Positions 44,204 through 52,911 of a stretch of DNA of 64,000 nucleotides are shown piece after piece. Location: positions 3,720,001-3,784,000 of the forward strand of contig CP119311.1 in the NCBI GenBank assembly GCA_029202545.1, written 5' to 3'. Source of the DNA: Candidatus Pseudobacter hemicellulosilyticus. GTDB taxonomy: Bacteria > Bacteroidota > Bacteroidia > Chitinophagales > Chitinophagaceae. Under the pieces are notes generated by a model. That model saw only the letters and a list, made by a program, of their open reading frames with translations, was not told the origin of the DNA and searched no databases. The position numbers were made by a program, and so were the translations under genes. Every line of letters begins with the position of its first letter. Position 1 is the stretch's first letter.

Positions 44204-46828
44204 ATGGAGTCTCCTTCTATGATTAAACGTTTTAGCCCAAGGGCTTACTGGAAAGAAGCCCTGGCCATATTGGTGTTGCTGCTGGCCATTGTTTTTTTCA
44301 GAAGCGAACGTAAGGAGCTAAGCGCTATCGGTCCCCAATTGAAGCAGGCTGATCTCCTGTGGGTAGTGGCGGGCATCCTGACAAGTTTCCTGTTTGTCTT
44401 TTTCCAGGGTGGCATGTACCGTCAATCCTTTGCGGCTATTGGTCACCGGTTGTCGTTTGTAAATGCCATAGTACTCTTCCTGAAAAGAAATTTTCTCAGT
44501 GTGTTTTTACCGGCTGGCGGGGTCAGCGCATTAGCCTATACCCCTTCCCGGTTAAGGAAGGCCGGCTATCCGAAAATGGCTGTCCGGCAGGCCAGCGGCC
44601 TGTTTGCGTTTGCCGGTCTGCTCACTGTGTTTATTGTAGGCCTCCCGGTAGTTTTCTATGCCGCTTTCCGGTTGGGCGCCTGGCACAATGCAGCCGCCGG
44701 ATTGCTAGTATTGCTGGTCCTGATCCTGCTGCTGGCAGTTGTCGCCCGATCGCTGAAGAAGAAAGGATGGCTGTACCAGCAGCTGAGCCGGCGCTTTCCC
44801 CGCTTTGCACCGGAGATGGAAGAGTTGTTTGCGGCTAACGTGCATCCTTTAAAATTTACAGGCGCCGTGATCTATTCCGTAGGAGTGGAGCTTTCAGGTA
44901 TCCTGACCCTGCTGATAGCCATGAAGGCGCTGGGCTTGCCAGCCTCTGTGGGTGCTGCTGCCATTGCTTATATCATAGCTGTGCTGATGATGGTGGTGTC
45001 TCCTTTTCTCCGGGGATTGGGGGCCGTAGAGCTTTCCATGGTTTACTTCCTGGAACAGTCAGGGTATAGCGCTGCGCAGGCTTTGTCCATTACGGCGCTT
45101 TACCGCATATTTGAATTCTGGCTGCCGCTGGTGCTGGGCCTGTTTGCCTTTGCCTGGAAAGGGAAAAAACTGTTCCTGCGAGTATTCCCGGTCCTGCTGA
45201 CATTTGGCCTTGGCCTGGTGAATATCCTTTCTGCCATAACACCGCCTTTGCACAGGCGTCTGTCGCTGCTGCGCGAATACCTTCCGCTGGATACCATTCA
45301 TGCTTCCAATCTCCTGGTCTTATTCATGGGCCTGCTGCTATTGGTCACTGCTGCTTTTCTGTTCAGGGGATTGCGTGCCGCCTGGGCTATAGCGCTGCTG
45401 CTCTCTGGTTTGTCGTTGATAGGCCATCTCACCAAAGCGCTGGATTACGAGGAAGCCGCCATGGCGGCGCTGACGGTGATAGTGCTGCTGATCACTGCTT
45501 CCCAATACCGTATCCGGAGCAGCCTGCAAAGCCTGCGTACCGGCCTCCTGACAGCCGGTATATGTTTTATAGCTGTTACTCTGTTTGCTTTTATCAGTTT
45601 TTACTTTATAGACCAGCGACATTTTGGGGTGGACTTTACCTGGCAGCAATCTTTGGAACATGCCGGTAAAATGTTCCTGTTATTGGATGATCCCGGGCTT
45701 CAACCCCGTACTCATTTTGGCCAGGAGTTTATCTGGCTGGTCAGGATCCCGGCGCTGGCAACCTGGGCGCTGCTGGTATTTTTTGTGACCCGCCCCGTAT
45801 TCCAAAAGCAAAGAACTGCCGCTGATCAACGGGCAAGGGCCATTGAGCTTGTACGGGTATACGGCAGTTCTTCCCTTGATCATTTCAAATTGCTGGACGA
45901 TAAACAGCAGTTCTTCTCTGCTTTTTGTGAAGGATTGCTGGCTTATGGGACAGCAGGAGGATTTGCTATTGTCCTGGAAGGACCGGTGTGCGCCGCCGAA
46001 AATAGAATGGACCTGATCGGGGAGTTTGAGCAGTTCTGTCGCGGTCAGGGACTGAAACCGGCTTATTACCGGGTAGACCAGGATGACCTTGGCTTGTTTG
46101 CTGGGTTTAAAAAACAAAAGCTGATGCTGGGACAGGAGGCAATCGTGGACCTGCAGCAGTTCAGCATGGAAGGGAAGGACAGAAAATCCTTGCGCAATGG
46201 GATCAGCGGTCTGCAGAAAAAAGGATATGTGCTGGCTGTTCACCAGCCGCCGCATAGTGCGGCGATGCTGGACCAGTTGCAGCGGGTGTCGGACGAGTGG
46301 CTCCTGCATTTTCAGCAGGAAGAGCTTGGCTTTTCGCAGGGCTGGTTTGATAAGGGACAACTACAGGAGCAGGTGATCATTACACTTGCGGAAGAAGCGG
46401 GGGCTGTCAAAGCTTTCCTGAATTGCATCCCGGACTATGCGGAGGACGAGATCACCTACGACCTGATCCGCAAAACTGATGATGCGCCCGGGGCGGCTAT
46501 GGACGCCCTGATCGTAAAGCTGATCGACTATGCCCAGGGACAGGGCAAACAATTGCTGAATCTCGGCCTTGCGCCCATGACCGGGATCACAGCGCCGGAT
46601 AATACGCCCGAACAACTGATCAACCTGGCCGCGCAGAAAATAAAACGTTTCCGGCATTACCAGGGCCTGCGTGATTTCAAGGAGAAATATGCCAGCATCT
46701 GGGAGAACAAATACCTGGTGTACGATAGCGATTTTGACTTGCTGCAATTGCCGGTAGCATTGAACAGGGTCATGAAAAGGGCAGGGCAGAAGGGGACTGG
46801 TGCTGGTAGGACCGACCTTACGCCATAG
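44204..46828 (+). CDS. mprF: MprF-like phosphatidylglycerol lysyltransferase/flippase
   Basis: This 874-residue membrane protein would add an amino acid from charged tRNA to phosphatidylglycerol and flip the product, making the membrane less negative and more resistant to cationic peptides. Residues 1-about 545 hold about 14 helices of the flippase and synthase membrane part (FLKRNFLSVFLPAGGVSALA; VVSPFLRGLGAVELSMVYFL). The C-terminal 330 residues form the cytosolic DUF2156 GNAT-like transferase, with GFAIVLEGPVCAAENR, KSLRNGISGLQKKGY and LNLGLAPMTG. Two start codons are possible, ATG44204 and ATG44219. It is monocistronic. Confidence 0.88.
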   Translation: MESPSMIKRFSPRAYWKEALAILVLLLAIVFFRSERKELSAIGPQLKQADLLWVVAGILTSFLFVFFQGGMYRQSFAAIGHRLSFVNAIVLFLKRNFLSVFLPAGGVSALAYTPSRLRKAGYPKMAVRQASGLFAFAGLLTVFIVGLPVVFYAAFRLGAWHNAAAGLLVLLVLILLLAVVARSLKKKGWLYQQLSRRFPRFAPEMEELFAANVHPLKFTGAVIYSVGVELSGILTLLIAMKALGLPASVGAAAIAYIIAVLMMVVSPFLRGLGAVELSMVYFLEQSGYSAAQALSITALYRIFEFWLPLVLGLFAFAWKGKKLFLRVFPVLLTFGLGLVNILSAITPPLHRRLSLLREYLPLDTIHASNLLVLFMGLLLLVTAAFLFRGLRAAWAIALLLSGLSLIGHLTKALDYEEAAMAALTVIVLLITASQYRIRSSLQSLRTGLLTAGICFIAVTLFAFISFYFIDQRHFGVDFTWQQSLEHAGKMFLLLDDPGLQPRTHFGQEFIWLVRIPALATWALLVFFVTRPVFQKQRTAADQRARAIELVRVYGSSSLDHFKLLDDKQQFFSAFCEGLLAYGTAGGFAIVLEGPVCAAENRMDLIGEFEQFCRGQGLKPAYYRVDQDDLGLFAGFKKQKLMLGQEAIVDLQQFSMEGKDRKSLRNGISGLQKKGYVLAVHQPPHSAAMLDQLQRVSDEWLLHFQQEELGFSQGWFDKGQLQEQVIITLAEEAGAVKAFLNCIPDYAEDEITYDLIRKTDDAPGAAMDALIVKLIDYAQGQGKQLLNLGLAPMTGITAPDNTPEQLINLAAQKIKRFRHYQGLRDFKEKYASIWENKYLVYDSDFDLLQLPVALNRVMKRAGQKGTGAGRTDLTP

Positions 46829-46945
46829 CACGCAATAGGGATTGCTATAGCACTGTATGCTTGCACTCTTCTGTTGCTGGTAAACGGCGTCCCGGTCGCT
46901 TATTAAACAGAATTTCAAGCCCTTACTATAAAAAAGCTGTTATTG

Positions 46946-46977
46946 TTTGGCGGAAATAAAAAATACCTCTATTTTTG
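46946..46977 (+). promoter_or_regulatory. Promoter of the tRNA-Arg gene (TTTG - 20 bases - TATTTTTG)
   Basis: A -33 type TTTG (46946-46949) and an exact -7 TAnnTTTG (46970-46977) are separated by 20 bases, the typical Bacteroidota layout. The tRNA begins 29 bases downstream. Confidence 0.65.
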
Positions 46978-47005
46978 CACCCCGCTGATGAAATAAAGGC
47001 GGTCT

Positions 47006-47079
47006 GGCCCCGTAGCTCAACTGAATAGAGCATTTGACTACGGATCAAAAGGTTTCAGGTTTGAATCCTGACGGGGTCA
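47006..47079 (+). tRNA. tRNA-Arg(ACG)
   Basis: The 74-base sequence folds into a full cloverleaf. The acceptor stem is GGCCCCG/CGGGGTC with discriminator A, D-stem GCTC/GAGC, anticodon stem TTTGA/TCAAA with loop CTACGGA (anticodon ACG), and T-stem TCAGG/CCTGA with loop TTTGAAT. CCA is not encoded. ACG (read as ICG) serves arginine CGU/CGC/CGA codons. Its 3' end from base 47064 is repeated at 48666, a typical footprint of integration at a tRNA gene. Confidence 0.95.
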
Positions 47080-47112
47080 CAAAGCCCTTCGCTACAAGCG
47101 GAGGGCTTTTTT
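47064..47112 (+). repeat. Left copy of a direct repeat: tRNA-Arg 3' end plus terminator (possible att site)
   Basis: The first 37 bases (from AATCCTGACGGGG to CTACAAGCG) are identical to 48666-48702, and after one mismatch the terminator half-arm AGGGCTTTTTT also matches. The repeat covers the 3' half of the T-arm, the acceptor strand and the terminator. Confidence 0.85.
47081..47112 (+). terminator. Terminator of tRNA-Arg
   Basis: Arms AAAGCCCTTCGCT and AGCGGAGGGCTTT pair with one G-T wobble around ACA, followed by a T run. The copy at 48683 pairs perfectly, so this one has diverged by a single base. Confidence 0.8.
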
Positions 47113-47188
47113 GTTGTGTAGCGTGGCAAGCTTGGGATCAAGTTGAAAAGTTGTGGGATTAGTGATAAAGAGCTTTTTTTGCAGCCAG

Positions 47189-47557
47189 ATGAATAAAAGC
47201 CAAGGACAGGATATAGTAAAAGAGTTAATGGGTTATTTATTACCCGCAGGAACATTAGACTATTTTGAATTAACTCACATCGTAAAAGATAAAGAAGGTC
47301 TGGTATTATTTTTAGAAGAGAAGAACCTTCCCCCCGCCGAATACCAGGACCAATCCCTTCATTCCAAAGGCTTTTTACCCGAAGTTCGAGTTCAAGACTT
47401 CCCTATTCGCGATCAGAAAGTACAATTAAGCATCCGGCGCCGCCGCTGGGAACATCCGGGCACTGGCGAGATCATCTCCCGCAACTGGGACCTGGTCATG
47501 CAGGGCGCACGAATCACCAAAGAGTTCGGGCTTTTTTTAAAAGATGCACTTGGATAA
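47189..47557 (+). CDS. ISAon1-type transposase, N-terminal region protein
   Basis: This 122-residue product (start MNKSQGQDIVKEL) contains a basic segment near residues 70-90 (LSIRRRRWEHPGTGEII), likely for DNA binding to the inverted repeats. ISAon1-type elements usually carry this part as a separate frame before the catalytic part. The gene ends 14 bases inside the next frame. The open frame runs back to a TTG at 47153, but ATG47189 fits better. Confidence 0.8.
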   Translation: MNKSQGQDIVKELMGYLLPAGTLDYFELTHIVKDKEGLVLFLEEKNLPPAEYQDQSLHSKGFLPEVRVQDFPIRDQKVQLSIRRRRWEHPGTGEIISRNWDLVMQGARITKEFGLFLKDALG

Positions 47558-48533
47558 TCATCCGATCAGTTGCCATCAACTGGGGCGGATGTATCAAATG
47601 AATGGTAAACTTCTGCAGCAGCAGTATAAGCATCACATCAGCGGCTACAAAGACTGGGATCAAAAGGAGCATGCTTCAGAGTGGATGCTTTTTGAAGAGA
47701 ACATGGGTACTCATCTGAGTATCGATGAAACAGCCCTATCCAATGACGAACTATACACTATTGTCACCAACAAAGCAGCTAAAGGCCGCAAGGGCGCGCT
47801 GGTAGCAATGGTCAGAGGAACGCTGGCTGACCGGGTGGAAGAAGTCTTATCCCGCCTGAGTTTGAAGCTCAGGAAGCGGGTTCAGGAAGTAACCCTGGAT
47901 ATGGCCGCTAATATGAACCTGATCGTCAAACGGTGCTTCCCTTTTGCACACCGTGTTATTGATCGCTTCCACATACAACAACTGGCCGGAGAAGCAGTGC
48001 AAGAGATACGAATAAAGTATCGCTGGCAGGCTATCGACGAAGAGAATGAGCAGATTGCTCTGTCAAGAAAAGCCAAACAGACTTACGTGCAACAGTTATT
48101 ATCCAATGGCGATTCCCCCAAACAATTACTTGCCCGCAGCCGCTACCTGCTGTTCAAGCAAAAGATCAGGTGGACTCCTTCACAAAAACAAAGGGCAGCA
48201 CTGCTGTTCGAGTTGTATCCACGAGTGAAGCAGGCTTATGATCTATCCATAAAGCTGGCTGATATCTTCCGTCAATGCAAATGCAAGGAAGAGGCCTTTA
48301 AGAGACTGGCGCTCTGGCATAATGAAGTGGAAACGGCAGGAATAGAATCGTTCAGAACGGTATCAAGATCTATTGAGACTCACTACCTGGCAATACTGAA
48401 CTTCTTCAATAACAGAAGTACCAATGCTTCGGCAGAATCCTTTAATGCGAAAATAAAGGCCTTCAGGGCATCAGCCAGAGGGGTTAGGGACATCAAATTC
48501 TTCTTGTTCAGACTGTCTAAACTCTATGCGTAG
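47544..48533 (+). CDS. ISAon1-type transposase, catalytic DDE part
   Basis: This 329-residue protein cuts and joins the element ends. The likely acidic triad is D in LSIDETALS (about residue 53), D in VTLDMAANMN (about 120) and E in NASAESFNAKIKAF (about 298), the last being the characteristic ISL3-type block. It starts at ATG47544, 14 bases before the end of the upstream frame. A stop codon in its own frame at 47538 rules out a simple frameshift fusion upstream, so coupling by overlap is more likely. No internal stop or deletion is seen, so the element may be functional. Confidence 0.85.
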   Translation: MHLDNHPISCHQLGRMYQMNGKLLQQQYKHHISGYKDWDQKEHASEWMLFEENMGTHLSIDETALSNDELYTIVTNKAAKGRKGALVAMVRGTLADRVEEVLSRLSLKLRKRVQEVTLDMAANMNLIVKRCFPFAHRVIDRFHIQQLAGEAVQEIRIKYRWQAIDEENEQIALSRKAKQTYVQQLLSNGDSPKQLLARSRYLLFKQKIRWTPSQKQRAALLFELYPRVKQAYDLSIKLADIFRQCKCKEEAFKRLALWHNEVETAGIESFRTVSRSIETHYLAILNFFNNRSTNASAESFNAKIKAFRASARGVRDIKFFLFRLSKLYA

Positions 48534-48665
48534 GAAAAGAAGCCCCCAGAAATTTTACTTGATCCCAAGCTTGCTTGCCAAAGCGAAACAGCAAAAAAGC
48601 CCGCACCATGCGGTAGCATGGTGAAGGTCTTTGAGTAAGGCCAAATTGAATGGCTCATGTTAAAT

Positions 48666-48714
48666 AATCCTGACGGGGTCACAAAGCCCTTCGCTACAAG
48701 CGAAGGGCTTTTTT
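48666..48714 (+). repeat. Right copy of the tRNA-Arg 3' end/terminator repeat
   Basis: This copy holds only the last part of the tRNA (from AATCCTGACGGGGTC) and the terminator. No 5' half of a tRNA precedes it; the 91 bases between the insertion sequence and this repeat show no gene. It is the expected form of a displaced attachment site after integration into tRNA-Arg. Confidence 0.85.
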
Positions 48715-48715
48715 T
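48683..48715 (+). terminator. Perfect copy of the tRNA-Arg terminator
   Basis: Arms AAAGCCCTTCGCT and AGCGAAGGGCTTT pair exactly (13 bases) around ACA with a T run. It no longer serves a complete tRNA here. Confidence 0.75.
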
Positions 48716-48760
48716 GTTATTCAACTTGCAAACCCGCCCGCCAAAGCTTACTTTACCCGC

Positions 48761-49183
48761 ATGAAAGATCTAATCCTACTCATCGCCTCCATGCTGTTTA
48801 CTGTTTGCCTGCATGCACAGGTTATAAAAACCAGCAGCTATTCAACAAAAGGACATATCAAAAGTGACGGCACCATTCAAACCAGCAGTTATACCACCGT
48901 TGGTTACATCAAAAACGATGGAACTATTCAGAACGCCAGCCACAGCACCATCGGACACCTGAAGGATGATGGCACCGTACAGAACAGCAGCTATTCCACA
49001 GTGGGGCATATAAAAAAAGACGGTACTGTGCAGAACAGCAGTTATTCTACTATCGGCTATATCAAGGACGATGGTACTGTGCAGAACAGTTCCAGGAGTA
49101 CTATTGGCCATGCCAGCGGTATCAAAAAGGAATGGGTGGCTATCGTTTACTTCTTCTTCGATTTTGATAAAGTGGTCAAATAA
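48761..49183 (+). CDS. Small exported protein of 17-residue tandem repeats
   Basis: This 140-residue protein has a signal peptide (MKDLILLIASMLFTVCLHA). It then has five full copies and one partial copy of a 17-residue unit from residue 24 to about 120, with consensus NSSYSTxGHIKxDGTVQ. The Gly, Asp-Gly and Ser/Thr positions are nearly invariant, while x positions vary, and the pattern suggests a beta-solenoid or stacked hairpins. A hydrophobic aromatic tail (AIVYFFFDFDK) closes it. I recognise no named family with certainty. A -7-like TACTTTAC lies only about 8 bases before the ATG. Confidence 0.8.
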   Translation: MKDLILLIASMLFTVCLHAQVIKTSSYSTKGHIKSDGTIQTSSYTTVGYIKNDGTIQNASHSTIGHLKDDGTVQNSSYSTVGHIKKDGTVQNSSYSTIGYIKDDGTVQNSSRSTIGHASGIKKEWVAIVYFFFDFDKVVK

Positions 49184-49215
49184 CAATTTTTCCTTCAGCA
49201 GATAGCCAGGAGGCA

Positions 49216-49262
49216 TTAAAAAGCAGCAGGCATGATCCAACATCATGCCTGCTGCTTTTTAA
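49216..49262. terminator. Strong bidirectional terminator after the repeat protein
   Basis: 21-base perfect arms beginning TTAAAAAGCAGCAGGCATGAT around CCAAC, with A and T tracts on either side. It lies 33 bases after the stop at 49183. Confidence 0.9.
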
Positions 49263-49370
49263 GCATTTTTCACCTGGCCGCAATCCTCATAATACCTATC
49301 TGTAGGTATTTCTCCAATCACTGCACTGCAATAATTTTGTGTTTTCCATAAAATTTAATGCTTACCCTGT

Positions 49371-51191
49371 ATGATTACCCGTAGTATCCCTAAAGTACTG
49401 GCCGTACTATTTCTTTCCGGCATGCTGGCCTGTGGCAAAGGCGGCGATGATGGCGGCGGCAGCACAGCAAAGGCTGATGTCCGACAAATCAACAACAACC
49501 TCACGCCCGGCGAGGTCTTTATCTTTCAACCTTCTTTCAGCCTGACCGGCAACTCCTGGACCATCAGCGTGGCAGGTAAACCCACTACCTTGTTCCGCGT
49601 GTCCGACAGCACCGTTGGTTTCCTGGCGCCTTATATAGCTGCCGGTACGGTACAGGTGGATTTTTCAGCGTTACAACAGGATGGGCTGGGCACAAAGTCG
49701 GTCAATATTGCACCCTATACCCAGGTGGCCAATCCTGCCACTACTATTGCCACTTACAAAACGGAGTTGAATGAGGCACTTGCTGATGTGCGCTCCACCA
49801 TGCCGGAGCGGGCCGCCGCTTTTGAACAGATCCATGCTGCTTTTAACAGGCTTTCGGCCGGGCTCAGCACCGCCGAGCAGCAGGAACTGGCTTTCTACCT
49901 GCAAAAATTATCTTTCGAGCTGCCGGATCCACCCCTGATGCCTAATTCAGCCGGCGGACAACAAATCGTTGCGCTCAACGCCCTGATCAATGTGCCGTCC
50001 AGTATTCCCTCCGACCACGAGTATTACAAAGCCTGGACATCCACTGTCAGCCTTGGCATCATGTCTGCTGCCGGCCTGCTGACCGCTATCCCGGTACTGG
50101 GAGCGCCAGATCCCACGCTGATCTCGCAGGTGGCGGCAGTGGCCGCACTGGGCGCCAGTGTGTATGTTGGTTTCAAAGCCATCGACTATTTTTTCCTGGC
50201 CTACCGCTACGAAGGCAAGGCTACTACATTTACCAGCGGTATAAGCATTCAATCCCAGCAGGTGGCCAATACCAGAACAGGTACTGTTGCACTGGATGGT
50301 GTGAAAACGGATGATGTTACCCTGCCTGAGAGCGGTATGCTGTACAACAATACGGCCGCCCTCCTGAAAGCCGATATCACCTATCATTCCCTGACTACGG
50401 CCGACAGGGGCAAGGGCTACCTGGGCAAGGCCATCACCACCATGGAAACTATGGTGAAACGATATGAGCAGGTCACCAACCTGATCAAGACCGTGGCCAA
50501 ATGGTTCTCTGCTAATCCAACCATTGCGCCCATGAGCATCACTATCCCGCAAACCGCTAACACAGCTACGCGCCCCGCACCCGGCGACCTGCTGCGCATT
50601 GAGAATATTTCCAATGCCGCTGTGACCTTTTCTGTAAAGGCCGTAGACAATGGCATCGAGATCAGACCAAGTACTACCCTCAAGACCAAAGAAAGCATTG
50701 CCTTCGACCTGGTCTATGAACACAAGAACCTGGGCATCACTACCCGGACCAAGGTGACCACCGTATTGGACGCAAGAGAGTTTTCAGTAGATGGCACCTG
50801 GGAGATCAAAAAGATCATGTCCAGCGATCCCGGTGATCCTTATACTATCAACGGGACCATGATAATGTACCCCAACAGCACCATGCTTTATTATTTCAAT
50901 ACCGGTGGTGAGTTCAAAGTATCCCAGGTAGGCAATACCTATTTCCTGTACATGACCAATGATGTTGGCTGGGGGAATAGTGACTTTAAAGAAAAGTGGC
51001 GGCTGAGTGCAGACAGGAAAAACCTGATCCTGACCGTCCGGAACGATTTCCACTGGCGGGATTCCGGCTCTTTTGTCACCATTACCCATCCTATCAAAAA
51101 GCTGAGCGATACCGAACTGGAATTTGAAGGACCCCGCTGGGCTGAATTGTCCTACAAGTATACTTATCACCTGGAGAAAAAGAATAATTAA
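49371..51191 (+). CDS. Large lipoprotein of unknown function with lipocalin-like C-terminus
   Basis: This 606-residue lipoprotein has a lipobox SGMLACGK (Cys about 21) followed by a Gly-rich linker. A beta-domain (about 35-110), a helical region (about 120-190), and an unusual hydrophobic stretch (about 220-275, SLGIMSAAGLLTAIPVL and VAAVAALGASVYVGFKAIDY) follow. The last about 135 residues (from FSVDGTWEIKKI) look like a lipocalin-type barrel, ending SYKYTYHLEKKNN. I do not recognise the whole protein. The hydrophobic segment could be a membrane hairpin or the core of a helical domain. It has a terminator of its own. Confidence 0.75.
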   Translation: MITRSIPKVLAVLFLSGMLACGKGGDDGGGSTAKADVRQINNNLTPGEVFIFQPSFSLTGNSWTISVAGKPTTLFRVSDSTVGFLAPYIAAGTVQVDFSALQQDGLGTKSVNIAPYTQVANPATTIATYKTELNEALADVRSTMPERAAAFEQIHAAFNRLSAGLSTAEQQELAFYLQKLSFELPDPPLMPNSAGGQQIVALNALINVPSSIPSDHEYYKAWTSTVSLGIMSAAGLLTAIPVLGAPDPTLISQVAAVAALGASVYVGFKAIDYFFLAYRYEGKATTFTSGISIQSQQVANTRTGTVALDGVKTDDVTLPESGMLYNNTAALLKADITYHSLTTADRGKGYLGKAITTMETMVKRYEQVTNLIKTVAKWFSANPTIAPMSITIPQTANTATRPAPGDLLRIENISNAAVTFSVKAVDNGIEIRPSTTLKTKESIAFDLVYEHKNLGITTRTKVTTVLDAREFSVDGTWEIKKIMSSDPGDPYTINGTMIMYPNSTMLYYFNTGGEFKVSQVGNTYFLYMTNDVGWGNSDFKEKWRLSADRKNLILTVRNDFHWRDSGSFVTITHPIKKLSDTELEFEGPRWAELSYKYTYHLEKKNN

Positions 51192-51230
51192 ACAGCAGAC
51201 AGCATTACCAGCATCCATAATCTGTGCATC

Positions 51231-51266
51231 AGGGGCTGTATCAATAATACGATACAGCCCCTTTTT
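51231..51266 (+). terminator. Rho-independent terminator after the orphan lipoprotein
   Basis: Arms AGGGGCTGTATC and GATACAGCCCCT are perfect over 12 bases, loop AATAATAC, then TTTTATT. It lies 39 bases after the stop. Confidence 0.88.
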
Positions 51267-51334
51267 ATTGGGGTAACCGGGATAGAGGCTGGTGCTTTTC
51301 TCCCTACCTTCGTCCCTCACCAAAAAATGCGTCC

Positions 51335-52780
51335 TTGTCCGCCGCAGCTATTCCGCCAGCACCCGCTTCCGCTCCCAATAAATGGATGGTATTGTTCACC
51401 GTGGCCTTCGGTACTTTCATGGCCACGCTGGATAGCAGCATCGTCAACATCGCCCTGCCCACTATCCGCCGCGAGCTGGATGCCGGCGATAACGTGGAGT
51501 GGGTAGTGCTCAGCTACCTGCTGGTGACCACCAGCACCCTCCTGATCATGGGCCGGCTATCGGATATGCTGGGCCGGAAAAAAGTATACATGAGCGGCTT
51601 TGCTGTTTTTGTGCTGGGCTCCCTGCTCTGCGGTTTGTCGTGGGATATCTGGTCGCTGGTAATTTTCCGGCTGGTGCAGGGGTTAGGCGCTTCCATGATG
51701 TTTGCGGTAGGACCGGCCATCATCAGTGATACTTTTTCCCCGAAGGAGCGCGGCAAGGCCCTGGGACTAACGGGCACGGCTGTGGCCGCCGGCAGCAGCA
51801 CCGGTCCCGTAGCGGGTGGATTGCTGCTGCAACATTTTGGCTGGGAAAGTATTTTCTTCGTCAATGTACCCATCGGCCTCTTTGCGCTCTGGCGGGCCTG
51901 GGTGGTGCTTCCCAATAGCGGCCGCTCCGCCAGCAGACCCTTTGATATCCCCGGCGCCTTCCTGTTCCTGACAGGCGTTACCAGCCTGCTGATCGGGATT
52001 GATTTTGGGCCCGATCTGGACTATGGCTGGGATCATCCCATTGTGGTGTGCCTGATCACCACCGGCTCACTGCTGTTGCTGGCGTTTTTATTCTGGGAGA
52101 GAAGACAGGCCGCACCGATGCTGCAGCTGAGCCTTTTCCGCATACGTTCTTTCAGCAGCGCACTACTGGCCGCGGGCATGGGCTTTATTGCCAACGGCGC
52201 CAATATTTATATCCTGCCCTTCTTCCTCCAGGGACTGTTGCTGTTCAGCCCGCAGGATGCGGGTTTCATCATGCTGGCAGGTCCTATCACACTGAGTGTG
52301 GCGGCGCCTATCGGTGGTTATCTTTCGGATAAGATCAGCACCCGATGGATCGCCAGTTTTGGCCTGTTGCTGATGGCTTCGGGACATTTTTTACTGTCGT
52401 TCCTGACTGAACACTGGACCTGGCAGGATGTGGTCTGGCGTACGGGCCTGGTGAGCCTTGGCTTTGGCTTTTTCCAGTCGCCCAACAGCAGCAGCGCCCT
52501 CAATGCCGCACCGGCGCCGGAAAGGGGCGTGGCCAGCAGCCTGATTGCTTTTATGCGCAACCTCGGACTGGTATTCGGTATTTCCCTGGGCGCCACCATC
52601 TGGTACAGTGTGCGCAACCAGTACGGGATGCAGCATGCCGTGCAGCCTACGGCAGTGGCTGCCCAGCTCAGCGGGATGAAGATGGTATACCGTGTTACCA
52701 GTACGCTGATCCTGCTGGCCGCGGGTGTTTCCCTACTGCGGGGAAAAAGCTATCGCCCTGGTCCATCGGCCGACAAATAA
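51335..52780 (+). CDS. MFS transporter, DHA2 (EmrB/QacA) family
   Basis: This 481-residue inner-membrane protein has 14 predicted helices and would export drugs or metabolites in exchange for protons. Helix 1 has the DHA2 motif LDSSIVNIALP, the cytosolic loop GRLSDMLGRKKVYM is motif A, and GPVAGGLLLQHFGWESIFFV is motif C. The start is probably TTG51335, since the first in-frame ATG (51386) would remove the cytosolic N-terminus before helix 1. It is monocistronic, with no regulator gene next to it. Confidence 0.88.
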   Translation: MSAAAIPPAPASAPNKWMVLFTVAFGTFMATLDSSIVNIALPTIRRELDAGDNVEWVVLSYLLVTTSTLLIMGRLSDMLGRKKVYMSGFAVFVLGSLLCGLSWDIWSLVIFRLVQGLGASMMFAVGPAIISDTFSPKERGKALGLTGTAVAAGSSTGPVAGGLLLQHFGWESIFFVNVPIGLFALWRAWVVLPNSGRSASRPFDIPGAFLFLTGVTSLLIGIDFGPDLDYGWDHPIVVCLITTGSLLLLAFLFWERRQAAPMLQLSLFRIRSFSSALLAAGMGFIANGANIYILPFFLQGLLLFSPQDAGFIMLAGPITLSVAAPIGGYLSDKISTRWIASFGLLLMASGHFLLSFLTEHWTWQDVVWRTGLVSLGFGFFQSPNSSSALNAAPAPERGVASSLIAFMRNLGLVFGISLGATIWYSVRNQYGMQHAVQPTAVAAQLSGMKMVYRVTSTLILLAAGVSLLRGKSYRPGPSADK

Positions 52781-52911
52781 ACGGCTGTTTTGGTTCGTCC
52801 ATAAATAGTATTTATTGTAGCATAAGAGGTATGGCCCCTGCATAACCTGCCAGGTGTAATAAACTTTACAGGCCACAGGAAACATATGAGAATAAATACG
52901 AATTTTGATCC

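Larger units (their letters stand above)
47126..48574 (+). mobile_element. Insertion sequence of the ISAon1 type (ISL3-like DDE transposase)
   Basis: The element is about 1.45 kb. Its ends carry an 18-base inverted repeat, GCAAGCTTGGGATCAAGT at 47126-47143 and its reverse complement at 48557-48574. Inside are two overlapping frames that together make the transposase. No clear target duplication is seen at the ends; the right end has a small extra duplication (AAGC), so exact borders are uncertain by a few bases. It sits between the two copies of the tRNA-Arg 3' end. Confidence 0.85.

Noticed and set aside
47531..47557. Programmed frameshift at the T7A4 run in the transposase genes
   Set aside because: A -1 slip leads to the wrong frame, and the frame of the second gene has a stop at 47538.
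48666..48714. Second complete tRNA-Arg gene
   Set aside because: Only the 3' part is present; the preceding bases give no D-arm or anticodon arm.
48833..49120. CRISPR-like array in the repeat region
   Set aside because: The 51-base units are continuous coding repeats without spacers and translate to a clean protein.
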